Positions 26,154-35,139 of a stretch of 64,000 bases of DNA are shown piece by piece. Made by a program: the position numbers and the translations under genes. The notes under the pieces are model-generated. The model had not been told where the DNA came from, did not search any database, and worked only from the letters and a program-made list of their open reading frames with translations. The stretch lies in NCBI RefSeq assembly GCF_039534165.1, contig NZ_BAAAUX010000011.1:496001-560000 (forward strand), in the 5' to 3' direction. This DNA is from Saccharopolyspora_D taberi. GTDB lineage: Bacteria; Actinomycetota; Actinomycetes; Mycobacteriales; Pseudonocardiaceae. Positions within the stretch are counted from its first letter, which is position 1, and each line of letters begins with the position of its first letter.

Positions 26154-26809
26154 GCATCCGGGTCTTCCTGGTCGACGACCAGGCCCTCGTCCGGGCGGGG
26201 TTCGCGATGGTGGTCGCCTCCCAACCGGACATGACCGTGGTCGGTGAAGCCGGAGACGGGTTCCAGGCGGTGGAAAGCCTCGCGGCACGCACCGCGGACA
26301 TCGTCCTCATGGACGTGCGGATGCCGCGCATGGGCGGTGTCGAAGCGACCCGGCGGATGCTCTCGCGCGCCGACCCGCCGAAGGTCGTCATGCTGACCAC
26401 CTACGACCTCGACGAGCACGCGTTCGCCGCGCTGCGTGCCGGGGCCAGCGGCTTCCTCGTCAAGGACGCCGATCCGGAGGAAATGCTCGCCGCGGTGCGC
26501 ACGGTGCACCGGGGTGACGCAGTGATCGCACCATCGACGACACGTCGGCTGCTGGAGCACGTGGCCGGCGAGCTTCCGGTGCCGTCGGACGAACCCGACC
26601 CGGTTGCCGCGCTGACCGATCGGGAACGCGAAATCCTGCTGCTGGTGGCCAAGGGCGGATCCAACGCCGAGATCGCAGAAGAGCTCCAGCTGACCGAGGG
26701 CACCGTCAAAACCCACGTCTGGCGCATCCTCACGAAGCTGAACCTGCGGGACCGAGTGCACGCCGTCGTCTTCGCCTACGAACACCGCCTCGTCCGCCCC
26801 GGCTCGTAG
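26150..26809 (+). CDS. NarL/FixJ family response regulator
   Basis: A 219-residue response regulator. The receiver domain begins IRVFLVDDQALVRAGF with Asp55 in IVLMDVRMPRMGG as phosphorylation site and Lys in FLVKDADPEE as the conserved lysine. The C-terminal LuxR-type helix-turn-helix is LTDREREILLLVAKGGSNAEIAEEL followed by TEGTVKTHV. It overlaps the kinase gene by four bases and forms its partner. Its targets are not evident from nearby sequence. Confidence 0.95.
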   Translation: MSIRVFLVDDQALVRAGFAMVVASQPDMTVVGEAGDGFQAVESLAARTADIVLMDVRMPRMGGVEATRRMLSRADPPKVVMLTTYDLDEHAFAALRAGASGFLVKDADPEEMLAAVRTVHRGDAVIAPSTTRRLLEHVAGELPVPSDEPDPVAALTDREREILLLVAKGGSNAEIAEELQLTEGTVKTHVWRILTKLNLRDRVHAVVFAYEHRLVRPGS

Positions 26810-26885
26810 GACTACTACTGCGGTCACATCGACTGCTGACTCCGGGCAGACGCGGGAATCCCCGCCGAAAACGCATCCTTCGTCC

Positions 26886-27629
26886 GTGCCTGGTTCACCA
26901 CTGCTTCAAGAGACCTCCCGCACGACGTCGTTGCCGCGTCCGATCGCGTTCGCGTTCGGTGCGGGCGGAAGCCACGGTGCTGTCCAAGTAGGACAGTTAA
27001 GGGCGCTGCAGGAGCACGGCGTGCGCCCCGACTTCGTCGTGGGCAGTTCGGTCGGTGCGCTCAACGCCGCGGTGATGGCGAAAAACCCGGATCATGCGGC
27101 GGAAAACCTCGACACGTTGTGGCGGCGCGTACGCGCGCGAGACCTGTTCTGCTTTGACGGGCCGCCTCTTTGGCAGCGCAGAGCGATATTCGGCAACGAA
27201 GGACTACGTCGGCTCATCACATCGCATTTCCACCCGGGGTGCACCTTCGACGATCTGGCCTTGCCGCTTTTCGTGCTCGCGGTGGAACGCGACACCAGGC
27301 GCCCCCGCGTCCTGCGCGCGGGCTGCCTGCTCACGGCGTTGCTTGCCAGTTGTGCCATCCCGGTCCTGCTGCCCGCCGTCACGATCGACGGCGTCCGCAT
27401 GACCGATGGCGGTGTCCGCCACGACCTGCCGATCGCCGAAGCCTTCGCGCTCGGCGCAGCCTCGGTGGTCGCACTTCCCACCACCCGCTGGCCCAGGCCC
27501 ATCGGCTACCGATCCTCCGCCCCGGTCGACACCCCTGGTGTCCTGCTCATGGGAGGCGCGGTCGCCCCCGGAACGGGCTGGAGCTTCGCGCGGACCGCCG
27601 AGTTGATCGAGCGCGGTTACCGAGCATGA
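26886..27629 (+). CDS. Patatin-like phospholipase/acyl hydrolase
   Basis: A 247-residue patatin-family protein. The glycine-rich oxyanion loop FGAGGSHGAVQVG is followed by the nucleophile motif GSSVG and the DGG motif of the Ser-Asp dyad (MTDGGVRHDLP). The family hydrolyses acyl chains from phospholipids or lipids in the cytoplasm, often at the membrane. The GTG at 26886 gives a short extension before the conserved region. It converges on the DUF4253 gene with nine bases between stops. Whether it acts in lipid turnover or as a defence-type effector is not shown by context. Confidence 0.85.
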   Translation: MPGSPLLQETSRTTSLPRPIAFAFGAGGSHGAVQVGQLRALQEHGVRPDFVVGSSVGALNAAVMAKNPDHAAENLDTLWRRVRARDLFCFDGPPLWQRRAIFGNEGLRRLITSHFHPGCTFDDLALPLFVLAVERDTRRPRVLRAGCLLTALLASCAIPVLLPAVTIDGVRMTDGGVRHDLPIAEAFALGAASVVALPTTRWPRPIGYRSSAPVDTPGVLLMGGAVAPGTGWSFARTAELIERGYRA

Positions 27630-27638
27630 CCCAGGGGC

Positions 27639-28429
27639 TCAGTCGCACCACAGCATCCAGGTCGGGGCGTCGACGAGACTGGCCGCGTACGTCTCGAAAT
27701 CCTCGTCCTCGGGAAGCTGGAGCAGATCCGGGCAGAAAGCGATCTGCTCGGCGGCGACGCGGCGCGCGTGTTCCAGCGTTCGCGGGGCCATCCGACCGTC
27801 AGGCAAACGGTGGAGACACCGCCCAGCGAACACAGCCGCACCCCGAAACGCTGCTCCCAGCTGTGCACCATTGCCGCGACGGTCTCGGCCCCGACTTCCG
27901 GACGCCAACCGCATACGGTGATGGCACTGTCGCGGGCCTCGACCAAGCCGAAATACGGACCATGGTCGTCGGCGGGGATCAGAGCGCGGATGCCCTCGAC
28001 GCTGGCCGCGACGGCCACTGCCCGCTCGTCGGGGTCACCGTCCTGCTGGGCGGGCGGCGCCATACCGGGCCAGGCCGGGTACGGCATCGGTTCGTCCAGC
28101 CCCTCTTCCATGTCCTCCCATTCGGCGACACAACGCTCGGCCAGATCCACGTCGTCGATCGCGTCGGCCGGTGTGGGGGCGAGCTCACCGGTGTGCCAGG
28201 GCCGCAGGCCGCCGCTGCCGGTGCCGCCCAGCAACAGCGGCCACAGCCCGGTTTCCTCCCGCTGCTGGAGCAGCTCGCCCCAGCGCTGTCCGGCTTCCGG
28301 CTCCGGCACGGGGTCGCGGGAGACCCACAGCACCGGTTCCGTCACCCCAGGCCCGGCGACCCGCTCGTCGGGCACCACCAACCGTCCCGACGGCAGGCCA
28401 CCGGGAATCCGCTCCGCGGTGAGTGCCAT
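27639..28429 (-). pseudogene. DUF4253 protein gene with frameshift
   Basis: The frame from ATG 28429 encodes a DUF4253-like protein as far as SWEQRFGVRLCSLGGVSTVCLTVG, then turns to serine/arginine-rich sequence. In the next frame the family C-terminus resumes: LEHARRVAAEQIAFCPDLLQ and WMLWCD, stopping at 27639. The switch lies near 27790-27795 and fits loss of one base. This is either a true disruption or a sequencing error; both parts are otherwise well conserved. DUF4253 proteins have no settled function but occur in polymorphic-toxin and predatory contexts, sometimes as immunity-like proteins. Confidence 0.75.
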
Positions 28430-28542
28430 GGCGTGAGGCCAACTCCGTTTCGTTCGTGGTCGCTGCCGACAACCGCGAGGTGGCTCCGGACCGGTGCGCC
28501 GCCGCGTCATGCGAAGGCCGCGGCTCTCAGGATGCCCGCCCC

Positions 28543-29868
28543 TCAGATCATCACCCGATCATCCGGACGCCTGCCCTCGGTGTGCATCGACATCCCCTTC
28601 GTTTCCGGTGCTGCCAGCAAAGCTGCCACGGTCAGCACGCACATCGCGGCCACGTACAACGAGATCGGAACCGTGCTGCCCCAGCTGTGGAACAGCGCGA
28701 CCGCGATCAGCGGGGCGACCGAGCCCGCGGCGATGGACGACACCTGCCCGGCGACCGACAGCCCCGTGTAGCGCACCCGGGTCGGGAACTGCTCGGCGAA
28801 GAACGCCGCCTGCGGGCCGTACATCGCGCCGTGCAGCACGAGTCCGACCGTCGTGGCCACCGCGATGATCATCGGGGACTTCGTGTCCAGCAGCCAGAAG
28901 AACGCGAAGCCCCACGCCGCCGTGCTGACCGCGCCGAACAGGTACACCGGTTTGCGGCCGAGGCGATCGGACAGCGCGCCCCACAGCGGAATCGTGATGA
29001 AGTGGACGATCGAACCGATCAGGACCGCGTTCAGCCCGACGCTCTTGGGCAGGTGGAGCCCGCTGGTGACGTAGACCAGGATGAACGCCGTGAGCACGTA
29101 GTAGGACACGTTCTCCGCCATTCGCGCGCCGATCGTGACCAGCACCTGGCGGCCGTTGCGGCGGAAGAGCTCGACCACCGGGACGTGCTTGCCGATCCGC
29201 CCGCCCGCATGGCGTTGCGCTTCCAGGAACACCGGCGACTCGGCGACAGCCAGCCGGATCCACAGGCCGATCAGCAGGAGCAAACCCGACAGCAGGAACG
29301 GGATTCGCCAGCCCCAGGCCAGGAAATCCGCGTCCGACTGCACGGCGGCCAGGATCGCCAGCACGGCTGTTGCCAGCAGGTTGCCGCCCGGGGCACCGCA
29401 CTGCGGCCACGACACCCAGAACCCGCGCCGGCGGTCGTCACCGTGCTCGGACACGATCAGGACCGCTCCACCCCATTCGCCGCCGAGGGCGAAACCCTGG
29501 ATCAACCGCAGCAGGGTCAGCAACAGCGGCGCGGCCATCCCCGCCGTGGCGAACGTCGGCAGCAGGCCCATCGCACACGTCGAGCCGCCCATCAGCACCA
29601 GGCTGAGGACGAGGAGCTTCCTGCGGCCCACCCGGTCGCCGAAGTGGCCGAACACCAGGCCGCCGATCGGCCGGGCGACGAACCCGACGGCGTAGCTGAG
29701 GAACGCCAGCAGGGTGCCGGTCAACGGGTCCGCCGCCGGGAAGAACAGCGTGTTGAACACCAGCGCGGCTGCCGAGGTGAACAGGAAGAAGTCGTACCAC
29801 TCGATGGTGGTGCCGATCAGGCTCGCACCGACGATCTTCGCGATCGCCGAGCGCGGGGGATTGTTCAT
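28543..29868 (-). CDS. MHS-family (MFS) carboxylate transporter
   Basis: A 441-residue major facilitator with 12 predicted helices. The start TIEWYDFFLFTSAAALVFN and the loop motif GHFGDRVGRRKLL are diagnostic of the metabolite:H+ symporter group (ShiA/KgtP/ProP relatives), as is the second loop SDRLGRKPVYL. These carry carboxylates or related solutes with protons. It follows the 3-hydroxybutyrate dehydrogenase gene by 35 bases on the same strand, so 3-hydroxybutyrate or acetoacetate is the likely cargo; this is an inference from the operon. Confidence 0.88.
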   Translation of the reverse strand: MNNPPRSAIAKIVGASLIGTTIEWYDFFLFTSAAALVFNTLFFPAADPLTGTLLAFLSYAVGFVARPIGGLVFGHFGDRVGRRKLLVLSLVLMGGSTCAMGLLPTFATAGMAAPLLLTLLRLIQGFALGGEWGGAVLIVSEHGDDRRRGFWVSWPQCGAPGGNLLATAVLAILAAVQSDADFLAWGWRIPFLLSGLLLLIGLWIRLAVAESPVFLEAQRHAGGRIGKHVPVVELFRRNGRQVLVTIGARMAENVSYYVLTAFILVYVTSGLHLPKSVGLNAVLIGSIVHFITIPLWGALSDRLGRKPVYLFGAVSTAAWGFAFFWLLDTKSPMIIAVATTVGLVLHGAMYGPQAAFFAEQFPTRVRYTGLSVAGQVSSIAAGSVAPLIAVALFHSWGSTVPISLYVAAMCVLTVAALLAAPETKGMSMHTEGRRPDDRVMI

Positions 29869-29903
29869 TGTGGACTCCACCTCGTTGTGGGTTCGGACGG
29901 GAA

Positions 29904-30653
29904 TCAGGCGGCGGTCCAACCGCCGTCCAGCGGAATGGAGGCCCCGGTGATGTGGCCTGCTTCGGCAGAGCACAGCCACACCACCAGGGACGCGACCTGG
30001 TCCGGCTCGATGAGCCGCTTGATCGCCGCTCGCCGCAGCAACACCTCGGCCAGGACGTCCTCGCGGGCGACACCGTGCTCGGCGGCCTGCGCGTCGAGCT
30101 GGCCCTCGACCAACGGCGTGCGGACATAACCCGGTGCGACGCAGTTGCTCGTGACGCCGTAGGGCGCGCCCTCCAGCGCGGCGACCTTCGACAGACCTTC
30201 CAGACCGTGTTTCGCGGCCACATAAGCGGCCTTGTACGGGCTCGCACGCAGACCGTGCACGCTCGAAATGTTGACGATCCGTCCCCAACCCTCCGCGTGC
30301 ATCGAGGGGAGGCACCGGCGCATCAGCAGGAACGGCGTGGTCACCATCAACGCCTGGATCGCCGTGAACCGTTCCGGCGGGAAGTCGTGCAACGCCGCGA
30401 CATGCTGCAACCCGGCGTTGTTGACCAGGATGTCCACGTCCTGCGGCAACTCCTCGACGCGGGACGTGTCGGTGAGGTCCACCGCGTGCGCCCAGCCGCC
30501 GATCTCGGCAGCCGCTCGCCCGGCACCCGTGGCGTCGATGTCGACGACGTGCACCTTCGCCCCGGCAGCCGCCAGGGACCGCGCGCAGGCCAGGCCGATT
30601 CCGCCCGCTCCACCGGTCACCAACGCCACGCGTCCCGCAACATCGCTCGTCAT
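29904..30653 (-). CDS. 3-hydroxybutyrate dehydrogenase, SDR family
   Basis: A 249-residue short-chain dehydrogenase. The cofactor loop is TGGAGGIG, the catalytic tetrad includes NNAG, the serine in NISSVHG, and YVAAKHG. The LQHVA segment and RTPLVEGQL region resemble D-3-hydroxybutyrate dehydrogenases, which oxidise 3-hydroxybutyrate to acetoacetate with NAD+. The neighbours (CoA-transferase subunits and PHB-depolymerase-type esterase) support this over other SDR substrates. It is first in a two-gene operon with the MHS transporter. Confidence 0.85.
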   Translation of the reverse strand: MTSDVAGRVALVTGGAGGIGLACARSLAAAGAKVHVVDIDATGAGRAAAEIGGWAHAVDLTDTSRVEELPQDVDILVNNAGLQHVAALHDFPPERFTAIQALMVTTPFLLMRRCLPSMHAEGWGRIVNISSVHGLRASPYKAAYVAAKHGLEGLSKVAALEGAPYGVTSNCVAPGYVRTPLVEGQLDAQAAEHGVAREDVLAEVLLRRAAIKRLIEPDQVASLVVWLCSAEAGHITGASIPLDGGWTAA

Positions 30654-30722
30654 GGCGACAGACGTTAGGACCGAAGCACCTCGTCGACCATGTGGTCCGC
30701 ACCCACAACGAGCCGCCTCTTT

Positions 30723-30739
30723 ATGGCTTGCGAAGCCAT
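30723..30739. promoter_or_regulatory. 17-base palindrome upstream of 3-hydroxybutyrate operon
   Basis: ATGGCTT and AAGCCAT form a perfect inverted repeat around GCG, 70-86 bases upstream of the dehydrogenase start. It is placed well for an operator or activator site of the adjacent GAF-PucR regulator. A role as a weak terminator for another transcript is less likely because no gene ends here. Confidence 0.5.
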
Positions 30740-30781
30740 GTTGTCCACAGCGGAAGGAGGTTCCTCCACTTCGGACAGAAC

Positions 30782-32512
30782 TCAGCGCGGGGTGATGGCT
30801 TGGTGGAGCGTGAGGGCGAGCTGGATTTCGAGGGACCGTTCCGGTTCCTGCCAGTCGTCGCCGAGCAGGTGGCTGACGCGTTCCAGGCGCTGGGTGACCG
30901 TGTTGACGTGGACGTGCAGCTCCTTGCACGCGCGGGCCGGGCTGCGACCGCAGGCGAAGTAGGCCCGCAGCGTGGGCACGAGACCGGTGCCGCGGCGGCG
31001 GTCGTAGTCCAGGACCGGGCCCAGGGCGCGGTGCAGGTACCCGGTCAGGTCGATGTGCTCGCCGAGCACGAGTCCGAGGAACCCGAGGTCCCGAAGGCAG
31101 GCGCCCTCACCGGTGCGGCCGAGGGCGAGCATGGCCTCCAGGCAACGGGTCGCCTCGGCGTGCACGGCCGGGATCGTGGCCAGGCCGCTGGTGGGGCCCG
31201 CGGCCCCCGCGGTGACTCCGAGCTCGGTGGCCACGGCGCGGGCCGTGTCGGACGGGTTGTCCCCTGGCAGCAGCAGGACGTGGCGACCGTGGTGGCGGCT
31301 GGCCAGTCCGGCTCGGGTGGTGGCGAGGCGGGCCAGGGCGCGGCCGAGGTGCTGCGGCTCGTGCTCGCCGGAGTCGACGACCACCGCCGTGTGCGGTTGG
31401 CCGAGGTCGATTCCCACGGCGTCGGCGCGGGCGGCCAGGCGTTCGGGGTCGCGGTGCGGGCTGACCACGAGGTCCGCGAGCAGGTCCCCGCGCACCCGGT
31501 GTTCGGCTTCGGCCGTGGAACGGCGGAGCAGCAGCAGTACCGCGGTGGCCAGCGCCGCCCGTTCGAGGATGCGCTGTTCTCCCTCGTCCAGCGGGGAAGC
31601 TCGGGTGAGCATCAGCGCGCCGAGGAGCTCGGTGCCCGCGGCGATGCGGGCGATCCAGCGGCCTTCGTGGTGGGTGACTCGCGAATGCGCACCGGCGAGC
31701 GCGACCACGTCCTCGTCGGCACCGGGTGGCTGCTCGTCGTCGAAGAGCCGCCGTCCGGAGACGTCGAGGACCATCAGGGTGCCGCCGAGCACGTCGGTGA
31801 CCGCGTGCGCCAGCTCGGCGAGGTTGGCCCCGCGCAGGACGAGGTCGGTGAGGCGGTCGTGGGCCTCGGCGGCGCGTTCCAGGGAGGTGGTGCGCTGCCG
31901 CAGCAGGCGGGTCGTGGTGTCCAGCTCGGCCAGTGCGGCGCGGGTTTCCTGGAGCCTGCGGGCGTTGTCGATGGCCACGGCCGCGTGGTCGGCCAGCGAG
32001 CTCAGCAGGGACACCTCTTCGGCGGGGAAGGGGCGGTGCCGCCGGTCGGCGGCGCAGAGCACGCCGACCACGGTGGTGCCGAGCCGCAGCGGCACACCGA
32101 GGATGCCGACCAGGCCCTCCTCGCCGACCGCGTGGTCGATCGAGCGGGTGTGCTCGAACCGCTCGTCGCGGGGGTAGTCCGGGCTGGCGTAGGGGGTCGC
32201 GGTCTGGGCGACCAGGCCGGCGAGCCCGGCGCCCATCGGGAGCCGCAACTTCTGGAAGGCGGCGGAGGCGGAACCGGAGGTCACGCGCATGTAGGTGTCG
32301 CCGCGCTCGGCGTCGAGCAGGGTCAGGTGCGCCACGTCGGCCCGCAGCAGGGTGCGGGCGCGGTGCACGATGGCTTGCAGCACCTGGTCCAGGTCGTGCA
32401 GCGCGGCGAGGTCGTGGGCGGTCTGGAACAGCGCCGCCAGCTCGGCCTCGCGCCTGCGGTGCCGGGCGAGTTCCTCGTATACGTCCTCGGTCACGGTGCC
32501 CGAGTGTGTCAC
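30782..32512 (-). CDS. GAF-domain PucR-type transcriptional regulator
   Basis: A 576-residue regulator with an N-terminal GAF domain (about residues 35-185, LDQVLQAIVHRARTLL through LADHAAVAIDNARRL), a coiled linker, a middle sensor-like region and a C-terminal PucR helix-turn-helix (LRAYFACGRSPARACKELHVHVNTVTQRLERV). Regulators of this layout sit beside carboxylate and ketone-body catabolic genes in actinobacteria. Its start overlaps the stop of CoA-transferase subunit A (GTGA), so it is cotranscribed with that gene. It likely activates this locus; its ligand is probably a pathway acid or CoA ester, by inference. Confidence 0.88.
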   Translation of the reverse strand: MTHSGTVTEDVYEELARHRRREAELAALFQTAHDLAALHDLDQVLQAIVHRARTLLRADVAHLTLLDAERGDTYMRVTSGSASAAFQKLRLPMGAGLAGLVAQTATPYASPDYPRDERFEHTRSIDHAVGEEGLVGILGVPLRLGTTVVGVLCAADRRHRPFPAEEVSLLSSLADHAAVAIDNARRLQETRAALAELDTTTRLLRQRTTSLERAAEAHDRLTDLVLRGANLAELAHAVTDVLGGTLMVLDVSGRRLFDDEQPPGADEDVVALAGAHSRVTHHEGRWIARIAAGTELLGALMLTRASPLDEGEQRILERAALATAVLLLLRRSTAEAEHRVRGDLLADLVVSPHRDPERLAARADAVGIDLGQPHTAVVVDSGEHEPQHLGRALARLATTRAGLASRHHGRHVLLLPGDNPSDTARAVATELGVTAGAAGPTSGLATIPAVHAEATRCLEAMLALGRTGEGACLRDLGFLGLVLGEHIDLTGYLHRALGPVLDYDRRRGTGLVPTLRAYFACGRSPARACKELHVHVNTVTQRLERVSHLLGDDWQEPERSLEIQLALTLHQAITPR

Positions 32513-33273
32513 CGGGTGGTGCGGCGTTCGACCCTCTTCGGCACCGCAGGATCGGCCTGGACGACGCGCTGGGTGAACACACCGGGCAGGTGGACGTGGT
32601 CGGGGTCGAGTTCACCGGGCTCCACCAGCTGCTCCACTTCCGCGATGGTCACCGCCGCGGCCATCGCGCACAGCGGGTTGAAGTTGCGGGCCGCCTGATC
32701 GAAGACGAGGTTGCCGTGCCGGTCACCGAGGCGCGCGTGCACCAGCGCGAAGTCGCAGCGGATGGCCTGCTCCAGGACGTAGGGCCGGGTGCGGTCGGCG
32801 AAGGTGAACTCGCGGACCTCCCTGGGCGGGGAGGCCACGGCCGCGGTGCCGTCGGGGTGGTGGCGCCAGGGCAGTCCGCCCTCGGCGACCGGTGAACCGA
32901 CGCCCGCCGGGGTGTAGAAGGCGGGGATCCCGCAGCCGCCCGCGCGCAGCCGCTCGGCCAGCGTGCCCTGCGGGACCAGTTCGACCTCCAGCTCCCCGGA
33001 CAGGTACTGGCGGGCGAACTCCTTGTTCTCGCCGACGTAGGACGCGGTGACCCGGGCCAGGCGGTGATCGCGCAGCAGGATTCCCAGTCCCCAGTCGTCG
33101 ACGCCGCAGTTGTTCGACACCACCCGCAGCCCGGTGACCCCCGCCTCGTGCACCGCGGTGATCAGCTCCATCGGGATTCCGCACAGGCCGAATCCGCCGA
33201 CCGCCATCGTCGCTCCGCCTGCGACGTCGGCCACCGCTTCGGCCGCCGTGGGCACCGTCTTGTCAATCGCCAT
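32509..33273 (-). CDS. scoA: 3-oxoacid CoA-transferase, subunit A
   Basis: A 254-residue CoA-transferase family I alpha subunit. MAIDKTVPTAAEAVADV, GATMAVGGFGLCGIPM and LRVVSNNCGVDDWGLG are characteristic. It pairs with subunit B, encoded across the divergent promoter, to move CoA from succinyl-CoA to acetoacetate (or oxoadipate in related enzymes). The dehydrogenase and esterase nearby favour acetoacetate. The ATG at 33273 is preferred to an upstream in-frame codon. The downstream GAF-PucR gene overlaps its stop. Confidence 0.9.
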   Translation of the reverse strand: MAIDKTVPTAAEAVADVAGGATMAVGGFGLCGIPMELITAVHEAGVTGLRVVSNNCGVDDWGLGILLRDHRLARVTASYVGENKEFARQYLSGELEVELVPQGTLAERLRAGGCGIPAFYTPAGVGSPVAEGGLPWRHHPDGTAAVASPPREVREFTFADRTRPYVLEQAIRCDFALVHARLGDRHGNLVFDQAARNFNPLCAMAAAVTIAEVEQLVEPGELDPDHVHLPGVFTQRVVQADPAVPKRVERRTTR

Positions 33274-33310
33274 GGCTGCGAGCCTGACCGGCCACGACCA
33301 CGCGGAGCAA

Positions 33311-33352
33311 TGTGCGCTCACACCACTACGCGCCGCACAACTGTGTGCGGCG
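33311..33352. promoter_or_regulatory. Palindromes in scoA/scoB divergent promoter
   Basis: Within the 122-base gap between the subunit genes there are two symmetrical elements: TGTG-CGCT-CACA at 33311-33322, and nine-base arms CGCCGCACA (33331-33339) and TGTGCGGCG (33344-33352) around ACTG. Both share TGTG/CACA half-sites. They are candidates for a common operator that would keep the two subunits in balance. Confidence 0.55.
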
Positions 33353-33395
33353 AGACCGTGGATGACGCTTCGACGCGGGCCTAGCGTCCGGCGTC

Positions 33396-34067
33396 ATGAC
33401 AATTCCGTGTGATCCCGCCCGAGCCAGCGGACTGGGACTGACGCGCGAGCAGATGGCCGCGCGTGCGGCGGCGGAACTGGCCGACGGCCAGTACGTCAAC
33501 CTCGGCATCGGCCTGCCCACGCTGATCCCCAACCACATCCCGGCGGACGTGCGAGTGGTGCTGCACTCCGAGAACGGAATTCTGGGCACCGGCCCGTATC
33601 CCACCGACGCCCAGGTCGACCCGGACCTGATCAACGCGGGCAAGGAAACCGTCACCGTGCTGCCGGGCGCGGCGTTCTTCGACTCCGCGCTGAGCTTCGG
33701 CATGATCCGCGGCGGCCACCTCGACGTGGCGGTCCTCGGCGCGATGCAGGTCTCGGCCCGAGGGGATCTGGCGAACTGGACGGTGCCCGGCAAGGTGGTC
33801 AAGGGCATGGGCGGGGCGATGGATCTCGTCCACGGCGCGCGCCGCGTCGTCGTGCTGATGGAACACCGCACGCGAGACGGCGCCCCCAAGATCGTGCGCG
33901 AGTGCTCGTTGCCCTACACCGGTCGGGCCGTGGTGCACCGGATCATCACCGACCTCGCGGTCCTCGACGTCACCCCGGCCGGGCTGGCCGTGCGCGAACT
34001 CGCGCCCGGGGTGAGCATGCACGACCTCCAGGACGCCACCGAACCCGAACTCCTCGCACCGTCCTGA
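33396..34067 (+). CDS. scoB: 3-oxoacid CoA-transferase, subunit B
   Basis: A 223-residue family I CoA-transferase beta subunit. GQYVNLGIGLPTLIPNHIP and the catalytic SENG motif (Glu59, which forms the glutamyl-CoA thioester) are present, with DLVHGARRVVVLMEH and CSLPYTG further on. Subunit A lies on the opposite strand, an unusual arrangement since these genes normally form an operon. The secreted esterase gene follows 38 bases later. Confidence 0.93.
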   Translation: MTIPCDPARASGLGLTREQMAARAAAELADGQYVNLGIGLPTLIPNHIPADVRVVLHSENGILGTGPYPTDAQVDPDLINAGKETVTVLPGAAFFDSALSFGMIRGGHLDVAVLGAMQVSARGDLANWTVPGKVVKGMGGAMDLVHGARRVVVLMEHRTRDGAPKIVRECSLPYTGRAVVHRIITDLAVLDVTPAGLAVRELAPGVSMHDLQDATEPELLAPS

Positions 34068-34105
34068 ATTCCCCGTCGCTGTCGGAAAATTGCCTGGGAG
34101 GGTCA

Positions 34106-35125
34106 ATGTCGCCCCGAAACATCCCGTTCCGCCGCAAGGGAACGCGGAGCCGCACGCCACTGCGCCGAGCCGCGGCCGTCACCATTGCCGCCGCGGCCCT
34201 GCTGGTTCCCAGCACGCCCGCGCACGCCGCCGTATCGCTGGAACCGGTCACCGGCTTCGACAACCCCGGCGGGCTGTCGATGTACGTCTACCGCCCCGCG
34301 GACCTGCCCGAGAAGGCGCCCGTCGTCGTCGCTCTGCACGGCTGCACCCAGAGCGCCCAGGACTACGCCGACCACTCCGGCCTGGACAAGTTCGCCGACC
34401 AGAACAAGTTCCTCCTGGTCTTCGCCGAACAGTCCACGACCAACAACCCGAACCGCTGCTTCAACTGGTTCCAGCCCGGCGACATCTCCCGCGACCAGGG
34501 TGAGGCCGCCTCGATCAGGAACATGGTCGACCACGCGGTGGCCACCCTCGGCGGCGACGGCAACCGCGTCCACGTCACCGGCCTGTCCGCCGGGGGCGCC
34601 ATGACCGCCGCGATGCTCGCGACCTACCCCGACGTGTTCAAGTCGGGCGCGATCATGGCGGGGTTGCCGTACAAATGCGCGACGACCATGGCGGAAGCGT
34701 TCACCTGCATGAACCCCGGTTCCGACAGGACACCCGCGCAGTGGGCCGAGCTGGCGAGGTCGGGCAACCCGTCCTGGACGGGCCCCTGGCCCCGCGTCGC
34801 GATCTGGCACGGCACCAGCGACACCACCGTCGTTCCGAGCAACGCCGACGAGTTGCGCGACCAGTGGACGGCGGTGCACAACCTGAGCCAGGAACCCACC
34901 CGCACCAGCACCTTGCCGCCGAACAACACACAGCATGAGGAGTACGCCGACGCGAGCGGGAGCGTCGCCGTCGAAGTGAACCGGGTCCCGGACATCGGTC
35001 ACGGCACACCGGTCCACCCCGGTCCCGGACCCGAGGACTGCGGCCAGACCGGGCAGTACTACCCCGACAGCATCTGTTCCAGCTACTACGTCACGCAGTT
35101 CTTCGGGCTCCACAACGGCGCGTAG
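34106..35125 (+). CDS. Secreted PHB-depolymerase-family esterase
   Basis: A 339-residue secreted alpha/beta hydrolase of the PHB depolymerase/CE1 esterase family. A twin-basic start and hydrophobic core lead to an AHA cleavage region near residue 41. VVVALHGCTQ holds the oxyanion hole, GLSAGG the nucleophile Ser161, HGTSDTTV the acid Asp239, and DIGHGTPV the histidine. Related enzymes hydrolyse polyhydroxybutyrate, acetylxylan or feruloyl esters; neighbouring 3-hydroxybutyrate genes favour PHB. There is no separate substrate-binding domain, so a granule-binding tail is lacking. GGGAGGG precedes the ATG. Confidence 0.85.
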   Translation: MSPRNIPFRRKGTRSRTPLRRAAAVTIAAAALLVPSTPAHAAVSLEPVTGFDNPGGLSMYVYRPADLPEKAPVVVALHGCTQSAQDYADHSGLDKFADQNKFLLVFAEQSTTNNPNRCFNWFQPGDISRDQGEAASIRNMVDHAVATLGGDGNRVHVTGLSAGGAMTAAMLATYPDVFKSGAIMAGLPYKCATTMAEAFTCMNPGSDRTPAQWAELARSGNPSWTGPWPRVAIWHGTSDTTVVPSNADELRDQWTAVHNLSQEPTRTSTLPPNNTQHEEYADASGSVAVEVNRVPDIGHGTPVHPGPGPEDCGQTGQYYPDSICSSYYVTQFFGLHNGA

Positions 35126-35139
35126 CGGTTGGGTGTGCG

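Noticed and set aside
30723..30739. Reading the palindrome as a terminator
   Set aside because: No gene ends just before it on either strand; the neighbouring regulator is transcribed toward 30782 from the other side, so an operator is more likely.
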